From NCBI GenBank assembly GCA_958298945.1, contig OY282609.1, forward strand, positions 56,330,220-56,394,219: a stretch of 64,000 bases of DNA, in the 5' to 3' direction. Shown here piece after piece: positions 54,489-64,000 of this stretch. Each line of letters begins with the position of its first letter. Positions within the stretch are counted from its first letter, which is position 1. The translations under genes and the position numbers were made by a program. Below the pieces are notes generated by a model that was given only the letters and a program-made list of their open reading frames with translations, made no database searches and was not told the origin of the DNA. Source of the stretch: Atherix ibis. Its lineage: Eukaryota > Arthropoda > Insecta > Diptera > Athericidae.

Positions 54489-55805
54489 TGAGGGTCGTTC
54501 AATAAGTCCTTGGAAAATTCAAAAAATTGCGCTCGTAGTGTCGGTAGAGATTTTTTGTTTGTAAGTAGGAAAGCTGTCAAAATTTCAGCTCGACAGGAAA
54601 GTTGTCAAAATTTCAGCTCGATCCATGTCGTTAACTTTAATCAATTTCTATCGTCGGTTAAAGTTAACGACATTTATTTGTGCATAACAATGGAAAAAAG
54701 CGAGTTTAGGGCTGTCATCAAACATCTCCATTTGAAAGGCTTAAGCCCGAAAGAAATCAAAGCCGAGTTGGATGCAGTTCATGGCACATCTGCACCTGTG
54801 TTTGCGACGGCTTACAATTGGGTGAATGAATTTAAACGTGGCCGTTCATCCACAAAAGATGAACATCGTTCAGGACGCCCAGTTGAGGTGTCTACTCCTG
54901 ATATCATCGACAAAATCCACAATCTGATTTTGAACGATCGGCGAATTAAAGTGCGCGAATTAGTTGAGGCCACGGGAATATTACAAGGTACAGTCGCTTC
55001 AATTTTGCATGAAAAATTGTCTGTGAAAAAAATATCGGCAAAATGGGTGCCGCGTTTGCTCTCAGAGGAGAATAAGCGCAATCGTGTAGTGGACTCTGAG
55101 GCTATGTTGGCACTCTTTCATCACAATCCTGCCGAATTCCTTCGTCGATATGTCACTGTGGACGAAACCTGGATACACTACTACACTCCAGAAACGAAGA
55201 GACAGTCATCACAGTGGATTTGCAAGGGTGAACGGGCTCCGAAGAAGGCAAAAACTGTGCCATGGGCCGGCAAGGTGATGCCCACGGTCTTTTGGGATTC
55301 GCAGGACATCATTTTTATCGACTACTTGGAAAAAGGAAAAACAATAACAGGAGCGTATTACGCGTCGTTATTGTAACGGTTGAGCGAAGAAATCAAAGAG
55401 AAACGCCCCCATCTGAAGAAGAAAAAAATCCTCTTGCATCAGGACAATGCGCGTGTGCACACCTGTGCTGTTTCCATGCCCAAAATTGTGGAATTGAGAA
55501 TGGAATTGTTGCAGCATCCCGCTTATTCACCAGATTCGGCCCCGAGTGACTATTTTCTTTTCCCCAATCTGAAGAAATGGCTTGGCGGACGACGGTTCAC
55601 TTCCAAGCAGGACGTCATTGCTCAAACGGATGAGTATTTTGCAGAACTTCCGAAAGCCTATTTTTTGGACGGGATAAAAATTTTGGAAAAACGGTTGGAA
55701 AAGTGTATAGAGCTAAAAGGAGATGATGTTGAAAAACAAAAAAATATTTTTTAAAAAAAACAGTTTTTTTTCATCTTTTTCTAAGGACTTATTGAACGAC
55801 CCTCG
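54489..55805 (+). mobile_element. Family A mariner, copy 6 (A6)
   Basis: Ends TGAGGGTCGTTCAATAAGTC at 54489 (first base changed) and inverted match at 55805, TA on both sides. The 5' leader is rearranged: a segment with AAAATTTCAGCTCGA occurs twice, and GTCGTTAACTTTAA occurs in both orientations. Confidence 0.92.
54690..55754 (+). pseudogene. Family A mariner transposase with a single stop codon (A6)
   Basis: One frame from MEKSEFRAVIKHLHLKGLSP to the C-terminus, interrupted only by TAA at 55374-55376 where siblings have CAA (Gln in S-L-L-Q-R-L-S-E-E). All three acidic residues are present (V-D-E-T-W; H-Q-D-N-A; A-P-S-D-Y). The normal stop is lost, extending the end by K-Q-K-N-I-F. Minor changes include W-A-G-K in place of S-A-G-K. 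Inactive as it stands. Confidence 0.92.
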
Positions 55806-55904
55806 TATTGTGGAATCATGTTGCTATTAAGGTATAAAGGGGTAGGTTTTCCTTGTCAAAGTGTGAAAGTTATATGAGCACTCTTCTGTTCATTAACACT
55901 CACT

Positions 55905-56205
55905 CTATATAATAATTATACCCATGATATCCCAGCTTATCCTAACCATGATAGTATTATGATAAGCCGGGATGTCATGGATATAAATATTATATAAGAT
56001 GAGACCAAGGATACTACCTTTTGGGACTCCGGCTAGAATAGGATATATTTCCGCGAATTCTGAATTAATTGCAACTTGGAAATATCGTTGGGAGAGATAT
56101 GAATTTATGATAAGGTAGTATGTTGAAGGAAGAAAGCTCTTGAGTTTCCAAAGGAGTCCAGGATGCCACACACGATCAAAAGCTTGGGAGATAACTAAAA
56201 ATGCA
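55905..56205 (-). mobile_element. Jockey-type reverse transcriptase fragment
   Basis: Minus strand reads F-L-V-I-S-Q-A-F-D-R-V-W-H-P-G-L-L (first catalytic Asp region), S-Y-L-S-Q-R-Y-F-Q-V-A-I-N and A-G-V-P-K-G-S-I-L-G-L-I-L-Y-N-I-Y (usually P-Q-G-S-x-L-G-P). Only about 100 codons are left; the A-D-D block is absent. It aligns with the plus-strand fragment at 35.87-36.10 kb. Confidence 0.8.
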
Positions 56206-56344
56206 GGGAGCAGTTGTGATATTTTTCATAAGCAAATTAATATGAAAATCAGCATCTCCGAAAGAAACACTTCTGATACTCATTTGCATGGGCTAAATAA
56301 ATACAAAAACTACGTCAAAAAATTCGCAAACATCTGATTTTGTT

Positions 56345-57115
56345 TGTTTGTTTTTATATAAGTTTCCTTGGAAATGAGCCAGTCGCCATGAATATGAGGC
56401 CTTTGCGCGACTTCAAGTTACTAGGTGCAAACATTTAGTAAAAAGTTATAGAGTATATTTCTCGTAGTTTTGTTTGGATCAGGTTAAAAGTAGGACGTAG
56501 AAATGAAATTGTAGGATCTAAAAGGTCTACAATGGAAGGAACCCTACGTGTAAAAAAACCCATACACCATAGCGCTGATAGACAGGACGTGTTTGATTTC
56601 CAAATAAACAGTTCTGGATTCTGAGCAGTATTCGTATTCAGAATTCCGCTCAGTAAAGTAGAATTGTAAGAATTTTTTTAGATTTAGTGGAGCAGATTCA
56701 TATGTTTCTCTCTCTCTCTTTATGGTAACATGTAAAAAACTGAATGGTGCCCCGCCTATACCACTAGCTGGTTTCGAACTCACAACTGATGCATACTAGA
56801 CGCAGATGTCTCATTGTTGCTAATTCGGAGTCGTATGTTGTCAAAATATTTGGGAATGGAATTGCTGTATCCACGAGCTCCACTGTAGAAGGAATCCTTC
56901 TGTATGCGAAGTCCTAATTATTGAGACATTTTTATAATATGTCAATAATGGTGAACTTAGTTCCACATGATTGGTATAAAGGACGGAGATCGGTATATTC
57001 AATCCGGATTCTGGGGAGCTTATTTGCCTAGAAATTCTGTATGGATTTTCAATAGACTGGTTTATTGATGGTTCATCAATAAGTCGATAAAAACGTGTCA
57101 CTATTGGTCCAGTAA
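56345..57115 (-). mobile_element. I-like non-LTR retroelement, 3' end fragment
   Basis: 56.90-57.11 kb aligns with 43.08-43.29 kb (for example ATCCGGATTCTGGGGAGCTT against ATCCGGATTCTGAGGAGCTT), the C-terminus of ORF2. 56.35-56.55 kb is the 3' untranslated region with CATGAATATGAGGCCTTTGC. An unrelated-looking insert with a CTCTCTCTCT run lies near 56.6-56.8 kb. Not coding. Confidence 0.65.
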
Positions 57116-57129
57116 TATTATATTCTTTT

Positions 57130-58448
57130 ATATGTCGTTCAACATAAAACGCCTAGGACCATAGAGATTGAGTTACCCTCAATCAACGCACCACCATTAC
57201 TGTCAGTTTACAGTTAGTAACCAGTTATAAGCTGATTCCCCCAACTGTTAGTGGCGAGGCCTATCTAAACCTCTACTGTCATAATTAGTTACAGCACCCG
57301 AGATAATTACCAGTATCTCGCACTAGCGTTCCCCAGACCATACCCGCGATATGAGTATTACCCATAGCCACTACGTTCATGCCCAAGGCGCCACACCATT
57401 GTCGGGCACAGTGTGTTCCAACACCATGGGGCACCCCGATTACCATAGTACCAATTTTTGTTTTAAGCGTACTTCGGTTTATAATCCGCTCATTGAACTA
57501 CGATAAAGAATCTTGTAAATCCCTAGGCACCGCTAAGCCAGCTCAGGTAAGCGGGTTTGCCAAGACCCGAAAGTACAACCTGAATCTACCTTGGTCTTTC
57601 ACCCGGTTGTAGCTACCTTGCATGTCATTAACACACTCATTCACGCACCATTCCCGCTCTCCTCTCAAAAAGTGCCACGGCAAATCTATTAAGGCATTCA
57701 TACCGTTCTCTCATACCCAACACACCACTCACTTGCACGTAAGTCACGCAAATCCCCGTACAGGACTCACTTCATGAGAAGGTGCTTGTACAGGAACCCA
57801 TTCATACTGCCATGTCCCGTGAGTAAATACCCAAGGTACATACTAAATTCCGATCCATACGCAGATGCAAAGCACACATCCGAAATGAACATGTGCGCCC
57901 ATCTGCCATTCACACTCTCATCCCATCTACGTTGCCAAATTTCGTACATTCTATTCAGGACCAGTACACGCCGCTGGCGTAAACTAAGATCCCGAACCTT
58001 TTTATTCGTAATTGGACAACCAGCAAGCGGGATGCCCCGCCGTAGACGGTAGTAGATGCTTCCACACAGCACGTCCAGGTCCCATGGACTTTCTCCCATA
58101 AGAACCTGCATCGCTTCGGTTGACACGGTTCTACATACATTCAAACACGCATACAAAGTTAGACGCTGAACTGAATTTATGCCTACCCTTGCATACCGGT
58201 AGCGCATAATGTCAGCCCATACACACGACTCATACAATGCACACGGAACAAACACACCCTTGTACAGGACTTTCACCGCTCTGGATTGAAGTCCCCATTC
58301 TTTGCGAAATACTCGCACCAACATGGCAACCAAACCGGCCACGCACCCCCTTAGATGTTGCAAATGAGACCGTAAGTTCAACCTCTCTCTAACCTTTACT
58401 CCAATATACCGTACTTCCCGCGCGTATCGGACCCCGACCGGCTCTATA
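57130..58448 (-). mobile_element. R1-type non-LTR retrotransposon, 3' part
   Basis: A GC-richer block. The minus-strand frame 57767-58462 reads R-Y-I-G-V-K-V-R-E-R-L-N-L-R-S-H, then V-L-Y-K-G-V-F-V-P-C-A-L-Y-E-S-C-V-W-A, C-R-T-V-S-T-E-A-M-Q-V-L-M-G and Y-L-L-T-G-H-G-S-M-N-G-F-L-Y-K. This is the thumb and C-terminal region of an R1-clade reverse transcriptase. The next part (57.13-57.77 kb) carries the end of the protein and 3' untranslated region in broken frames. The upstream part was cut off where D5 inserted. Confidence 0.8.
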
Positions 58449-59200
58449 CAAGGTCTGTTCAAAAAGTATCGCGAATTTTGAATTTCCGCGGGTTACGTAT
58501 ATTCGATTTTCGATTTTTTATGGCGTTATATTGGTACTCATGTCTCTCACTTATGCCGACAAGTTCGGCCATTTTAAATGTTCAGTTCATTTTTGACAGC
58601 TGCTTTGCTTGCAGCACGTGTTTTAGTTCGTCTTCGATTTTTGCCCAATCCAAAAAATGGTTCAAAGAATCTGTTTCGGGAACAAGATTCTGGGGAATAC
58701 GGTTGCTGCGGCATTATTAGTGTATTGTTTTTGGCCAAAAATTCGCGCACAAGCAACGATGCGTGAGCAGGAGCGTTATCATGGTGCAAAAGCCAATTTT
58801 TGTTCTTCCACAAATCCGGGCGTTTCTGGCAGCTTGCATTGGGGTAATATAAGGGGAAGCTTGCATTGGGATGATTGAGCTTTGGTTTCCACGTCATAAC
58901 CATAAACCCATGATTCGTCACCAGCTATGACCCTCTGGAGCAAATTTGGGTCGTCGCGGACAGAGACCAACAGTTCCTTAGTAATGTTAATGCGATGCTG
59001 TTTTTAGTCGAAATTGAGCAAAAATCGAAGATGAGCCAAAACACGTGCAAGCAGAGCAGCTGTCAAAAATTAACTGAACATTCAAAATGACCGAACTTCT
59101 TCGGCATAAGTAAGAGACATGAGTACTAACATAACGCCACAAAAAATCGAAAACCGAATATACGTAACCCGCGGAAATTCAAAATTCGCGATACTTTTTG
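58449..59200 (-). mobile_element. Family D mariner, copy 5 (D5), palindromic-ended, right TIR truncated
   Basis: Left end CAAGGTCTGTTCAAAAAGTA after TA at 58447-58448. The right end matches the other D copies up to ATACTTTTTG at 59200, where the outer 14 bases of the TIR are missing. The arms (about 58449-58650 and 59010-59200) are inverted repeats as in D2 and D4. Internal deletions shorten it to about 750 bp. Confidence 0.85.
58680..59065 (-). pseudogene. Family D transposase remnant (D5)
   Basis: Minus-strand pieces: A-G-D-E-S-W-V-Y-G-Y-D-V-E-T-K-A-Q-S-S-Q (first Asp), K-N-W-L-L-H-H-D-N-A-P-A-H-A-S-L (second Asp) and L-I-M-P-Q-Q-P-Y-S-P-E (third region altered). The middle, between the first and second Asp, is largely deleted and partly replaced by a short duplication (GCTTGCATTGGG twice). 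Confidence 0.8.
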
Positions 59201-59219
59201 GCATACAGTTTTCCTTTCA

Positions 59220-59460
59220 TACAGTTTTCCTTTCTGAAACATTCACTATTGGTCCAATCTATGTGTTTACGTATGAAAGGCAGAGAGTTTCCCTAGCGAA
59301 CTGATTAGCACGTTATTTTTCGTTAAGTCTTACATTCCCCGCCACCCAACACAACTCTACACTTCTATTGTTTGATAGATTATGTCCAATCTTGTTAAGC
59401 TGCTTGGATGTCAGTAAAGATCTACTGTTGAAAAAGTCATTACTATCATTACAATCTTAT
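59220..59460 (-). mobile_element. Retroelement RNase H remnant
   Basis: Broken minus-strand frames read S-C-V-G-W-R-G-M, then in another frame A-N-Q-F-A-R-E-T-L-C-L-S-Y, resembling the G-N-E-x-A-D-x-L-A-R-E block of retroelement RNase H. Too decayed for a family. Confidence 0.35.
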
Positions 59461-59599
59461 TTGTTGCTCACCTTTAAGAAAATACCCGATACCGAGATTA
59501 CTAATTTGGATTCCATTAACTACAATACCTACAAAGGAAGTAGCAATAACTACAAAGGATGAAACCGCATCCGTAAATAGCGAATATAAAGTTTGATTT

Positions 59600-62500
59600 T
59601 AGTCAATTTCATTTTTATGGCATTAGTCTATTATCAAACGTCATTGGAATATTAATAAAAATATTTGCAATGTCAAATTTTTTTAAATAGATATACTAAA
59701 TTATCAATTTTTCTCTTAGATATTGATATGTTTGGTAAATGAATTATGGTTGAACGCAATATGAACAATAAAAAGCTGCTTGCAATCGATAGTTTGGTAA
59801 GAAACTTTAACGTGCCCTCATAAATTAAAATTTTTCTTTCCTAAATAATTAATTAAATAAACCGACTTGAAACACAATTAAATTTATAATCAATTCTTTA
59901 TAAATAATTAGACAGTTTTCAATAACAAAATTTTAATCAGTCTACAACGAAACGTAATACCCCATAAAGACAATATGCCTTAGAAGGGCCTAGTATCTAG
60001 TTACTTAATTTCAAAAGGAAATATTACAGAAACAAAGACTTTTATGACTGAATTAACTAAATAAAAATATGTATGTATATTCAACGAAGTTGTTGTATAA
60101 AAAATACGAAGAGCTTCGGCAATAAGTTTCCATAAGTACTTCCGTTTTTCGGTTCTTTTGAGCTGCCTTTTTCCAGAAATTAACCACAAAAAATTATCGT
60201 CAACAATTGATATAATTAAACCGGATAAACACAAATAAATATTCCTTAATATACAATATATACGAAAACATATAAATCCATTCAAATATTAATTAGATGT
60301 CGAAATCATGTAAACTGAAAATAAAAATTGCTTCCTATCATAAAATAAATAGCTATAGAGCTGTGCGATTGATAAAATTTCTAAGAAGAATGGAAACACT
60401 TCCAGGATATTCTCCTTTTTCTCTATAAATAGCTCGCACTACAGCAAAGCTGTGTAATTGGTAGTAAAAATATTCGCAAACGTGTTCATAAAATTATGAA
60501 ACACGGTGAATATTGTGAATGAGCTGGCGATGAAATCTTTCCCAATTGGTCAAGTTAACACTACTTTGTGCGGCTAATAATGGTAATCGCAATTTTTTTG
60601 GGTTGGCATTAAATTCTTTAATACGTTAAGAAATTAACGCTGAAAAATGGCATGTCCGGTTGTGTTAAGTAAATTTCCTTTTTAACCAACTTCTTTGCAT
60701 ATTTATGGTCACATTTAGGAATTTTTCGTAATTTATAACCTAGCTAAGTATACTAAATAATTTTTTTTTATCAAAACGTAATGCATTTCACACATTTAAA
60801 TATACATTAAATTGATTATAATTCCATCAATGTTTTCACATACTTTTAGGATAAATTTACCTTATACTAAATAGCATTTTATTATTTTTCTCGACAGTTG
60901 TTGGAATTACGCAGAGTTTTTTTTTTAAATTTTTCGATAACTTCTTTAAAACATCTTAAGTGGGGAAGTATTTAAAAATCCATAAAGGAAACAGTTGTCC
61001 GGAAGTTTCTGGCTATTATAAATGATATAAAATTGTGCGTATATGAATTATTTATCTTCTCATAAATAAAATGGCCATCTTATGGCTATACTATAGAATA
61101 TGAAGAAAATATAATTCATACAAGAAAATTAGAACAGGTGAAAGAGCAAAATTGGAATTATTTTTAGCTATACATAAAATTGCTTTTGCCTTTTATTCTC
61201 ATTTTTTTAAATGATTTTTGGTATTGTTTACCTTATTTTATTTTAAGGTGATTTTGGTATTTCTTACAAAGTTGTGTTGACAATGACAAATTGATCAAAG
61301 CTTATAAATAATTATAATTACGAAAATAATACTACTAATTTACAATGAGTAATTTTCATAAATTAATCCCTTTTTTGCTTATATATGAAAAGAAAAAAAT
61401 CGAATAATTTTTGTATACTTCTTTGAAAGGTATTTGCTAGGTAATCATAAACTTTAATTTGTAATGGAAACGAATACAAAAAAGAAAAAACTGAAATTTG
61501 CTCAAGGTACGACCAGGATTTCCAGTTTTACTTTAAGTAAAATCATTTATTATTTTGAGGAAAAAATTATTTCTTGGTAAAGTTAGCGAAATATTCTAAT
61601 TAAGGTAATTTTTATACATTTCCACTTTCACAATATTTTTATTCAAATCATTACACGGAGAAGTCATAGTCTTATGACTTTTCTAAAATTATGTTTACTC
61701 AGTGAATGGAACCGATTTCTTTGGAAATAATATTTTTTTAATAATTTTCCTTTTTTTCATAATTATGATAAATAACTTTTTTTTAATTGAATAATTTAAC
61801 CTCGACTGTTTCTACTTTTAAGCGCAATTACAATCAACGAATTCAATTATAACTCAATTATAACTTTCAATTCGAAAATTCCAACATAAATTCATGAGAA
61901 TCTAAATGAACGCATCCGAATCAAGTGTTTTAATATATTTTATTAATTATTAAATAGTTTTTAATGATAATATATGTTGTTATGCCAAGAATTTTCAAAA
62001 AAAAAAATCATAGTAACTAAGTTTCTGCAAATAAATCTTAAAGGGCAAGCAAACGAATTGGAATTGTTTTTCTTATTATAAAATAACTTTGATTTCGATA
62101 TTTTCTATTACTCGTATTCTGAAATATTATTAATTCTGCAATTCAGCATAAATGAAAATTATTTTTAAAAAAAATAAAATCTTTTTTTTACATTTTCATT
62201 TAGCCTAGTATGAAGAAAGTAGTTGTGCGCTATTTAATAGTTTGTGCGCCATCTCTTGATAAGCACACTAATTCTTTCTATTCAGTGAATTGATGAAGTG
62301 ACCCGATTGTTGTCACCGATAGTGCAGTGTTCATATAAATAAAAGTCCGCGATCAAAATGGTTAAAATTAGATATTATTGGCATGTTTAGTAACAAAATT
62401 AAAAAAATATTCTTTTTATTATATTTTCGATATAAATTTGTTGTGTATTGCTATGAACATTTAATATTAAATAATGTGTTAACAAGTTGTTCAGTCTTGC

Positions 62501-62790
62501 CGGCGTAATGCATATTTGGTATGAAAATTATATTTTTTTTATTATTAATCAATTATAAAATAACTCATAAAAGTATTGATATCATTTTTAAATAGTATTT
62601 GTTTAAAAAAATTATTATATATATTGTCTATAGTCGATTATGAATGTATAATTTGGGGCTATGGTGTCGTGTTTGAAATACCGTTGCTATATGTTCCGCC
62701 AAACCGTCATTGACGCATTTTCTTGCGGAATTAATTATTATGTATTTGGATTCGAACTTAAATGGATTTCTGGAATTTTATCAAAATTAC
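59600..62790. other. AT-rich non-coding stretch, transposon-poor
   Basis: About 3 kb without recognisable mobile elements. A minus-strand frame of 94 codons at 60001-60285 (K-R-Q-L-K-R-T-E-K-R-K-Y-L-W-K-L) has no splice context and all three minus frames are partly open there, so it is left unassigned. A TATA-like CTATAAATAG occurs near 60423; no transcript start can be shown. Confidence 0.45.
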
Positions 62791-62854
62791 CTTTTAACCT
62801 GTGTGAAGTAGGTTTATATATGCAGCATTCTCCAATTGTTCCAAGTAATGCAAG
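62791..62854 (-). CDS. Weak candidate exon, minus strand
   Basis: Sixty-four bases between an acceptor ending CACTAAAAG and a donor GTAATT. The only open frame reads LALLGTIGECCIYKPTSHRL plus K and one extra base G. The phase would fit the exon at 22530-22600 (G plus AA gives Glu), but the distance is 40 kb. A plus-strand frame of 66 codons overlaps. Function unknown. Confidence 0.22.
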
Positions 62855-62959
62855 CTTTTAGTGTGTAAAAATTTGCAATGATGAAAGTTCACAATTGTTT
62901 GGAAAAAATAAGCTTCCCCATATGCAATTGTTATTAATTATTTTTGTGTCATTATAATT

Positions 62960-63814
62960 ACCGGGTGGCCGTTCCCGTACAGCTGCTGATATGCTTGATT
63001 TGACATAAGTTTTAAGTCGAAAAAAACATTGTGAAAGTGGAAATTGCTTCTTTACTGTAATCGGTCTGTAAAGTTGTCAAATATTTCTTCATATTTTTCG
63101 AGCACTTTTTCCACTAAATCAAGTCGTATGTCATGAATAGTACGTTCAATATTGACTTCTAAAGCTTGAAGAGAGTCTGGTTTATTGCTAAGCACCAATG
63201 ACTTCAAATAACCCCACAAAAAATAGTCTAATGGTATTAAATCACAACTTCTTGGATACCATTCAATGTCTCAATTTCTTGAAATAATCGAATCTCCAAA
63301 CTTTTCTCGCAATAATTCGGTTGTTGCACGTGCTGTGTGGCACGTAGCCCCGTCTTGTTGGAAACAGATATTGTCAAGATCAACTTTTTCCAATTTCGGC
63401 CATAAAAAGTTGGTTATCATCGATCTATACCGCTCTCCATTGACAGTAACGGTGTTACCAGCTTCATTTCGAAAGAAGTACGAACCGATAATTCCACCAG
63501 ACCAAAAACCACACCAAACTGTCAATTTAGGTGAACGTAATGGGTGTTCATGAATAATTTGTGGATTTTCTTTGCACCGACAGTTTTGTTTATTTACCGC
63601 AGCACTCAGATGGCAAAAGCGCACGAAAAGTTGCAATTGGAGAACGATTATTTTGATAATAAAATTGAATAATTTCTAAGCGTTGTTCTTACGTACATCT
63701 CCTCATGATAAAATTGTAAATATTACTGAATACAATGAAAAAGACAGATTATGACATATTACAAATGGCCGAAACGTCACTTAGAAATCATATCACTCTT
63801 ATTGAAAAACCCTA
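62960..63814 (-). mobile_element. Family B mariner-related element, copy 3 (B3)
   Basis: The right TIR (reversed TAGGGTTTTTCAATAAGAGT, ending 63814, then TA) matches B1. The left TIR is not found; similarity fades near 63050 and the boundary is approximate. It is an independent insertion, since its flanks differ from B1 and B2. Confidence 0.8.
63040..63640 (-). pseudogene. Family B transposase, catalytic part (B3)
   Basis: The best B copy. From 63636 it reads C-H-L-S-A-A-V-N-K-Q-N-C-R, N-P-Q-I-I-H-E-H-P-L-R-S-P-K, V-W-C-G-F-W-S-G-G-I-I-G-S-Y-F-F, E-A-G-N-T-V-T-V-N-G-E-R-Y-R-S-M-I, then F-Q-Q-D-G-A-T-C-H-T-A-R-A-T-T (second catalytic Asp). After a frameshift it continues Y-P-R-S-C-D-L-I-P-L-D-Y-F-L-W-G-Y-L-K and R-L-D-L-V-E-K-V-L-E-K-Y-E-E. 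The DNA-binding half and the first catalytic Asp (S-D-E-A-H in relatives) are missing. Inactive. Confidence 0.8.
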
Positions 63815-63928
63815 TAGTATATAGTTTATAAACTAAGAAATTACTCCAAATGGAGTGGACATCGTTTTTTACCTTGTATTAGGAACTAGTGACCTTGTTT
63901 TTGGTACAATTTTTTTAAGTACAATATA

Positions 63929-64000
63929 TTGGGTTGTCAAGAAAGTAAATTCGTTGTTTCCCAACAGAGGACTTAATTGTATTTCTTGACAGCTGAAATA
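63929..64000 (+). mobile_element. Family F mariner, copy 2 (F2), 5' end at window edge
   Basis: TTGGGTTGTCAAGAAAGTAA after TA at 63927-63928. The next 50 bases (including CAACAGAGGACTTAATTGTA) match the 5' leader of F1 at 52881-52935 on the other strand. The element continues outside the window, so its transposase cannot be judged. Confidence 0.85.

Noticed and set aside
60423..60432. TATA-box promoter (CTATAAATAG)
   Set aside because: Such strings are expected by chance in AT-rich DNA and no initiator or first exon could be shown downstream.
62330..62390. Start codon in good context (ATCAAAATGG) at about 62356
   Set aside because: The frame closes after ten codons and no donor site follows; left unannotated.

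Overview
This window looks like nuclear DNA of an insect, most likely a fly (Diptera). It is very AT-rich, its few host-like exons are short and bounded by GT/AG splice sites, it carries TATG/TACA microsatellites, and it is packed with mariner-superfamily DNA transposons and fragments of non-LTR retrotransposons. No species can be named from the sequence. There is no sign of bacterial operons, CRISPR arrays, tRNA or rRNA genes.

Host material is sparse and I could not assign any of it to a known family. On the minus strand there are a glutamine-rich exon at the left edge (1-285), small exons at 5068-5154, 6639-6715 (a probable transmembrane segment) and 22530-22600, a two-exon gene 3' end at 32980-33494, and a weak candidate at 62791-62854. 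On the plus strand, candidate exons at 621-678, 36836-36912 and 37052-37078 are phase-compatible and would end in a stop codon. These are read as exons of long-intron genes; links between distant exons are inference.

Layout: 0.3-6.8 kb and 59.6-62.7 kb are transposon-poor AT-rich sequence, probably intronic or intergenic. From about 6.8 to 59.5 kb the DNA is largely transposon. I distinguish eight mariner-like or related families by terminal inverted repeats (TIRs) and transposase. A has six copies, ends CGAGGGTCGTTC. B has three copies, ends TAGGGTTTTTC. C has two copies, ends CGAGGGTCATTC. D has five copies, ends CGAGGTCTGTTC. E has two copies, ends CCAGGTGTATAAGC. F has two copies, ends TTGGGTTGTTC. 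G and H are single copies. Almost all transposases are broken. The exception is family A copy 5 (51590-52636, minus), which keeps an open frame of 348 codons with all three DD34D acidic residues; it sits inside a dead family F element. C2 (two stop codons), A6 (one stop codon) and A2 (one frameshift) are near-intact relatives.

The retrotransposon layer comprises two R1-type fragments, three Jockey-type reverse transcriptase fragments, about five fragments of one RNase H-bearing I-like family, and an RTE-type remnant. Nesting and duplication are extensive: A1 sits in B1, A5 in F1, a family D element in the RTE remnant, and a retroelement in G. Two regions were later tandemly duplicated (7.7-13.0 kb, period about 2.7 kb, and 45.2-47.9 kb, period 1384 bp). 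The most unusual structure is the family D derivative: four of five copies have lost their natural 3' end and carry instead an inverted copy of about 190 bp of their own 5' end, joined through the same short filler. That points to one palindromic, non-autonomous founder that went on transposing.
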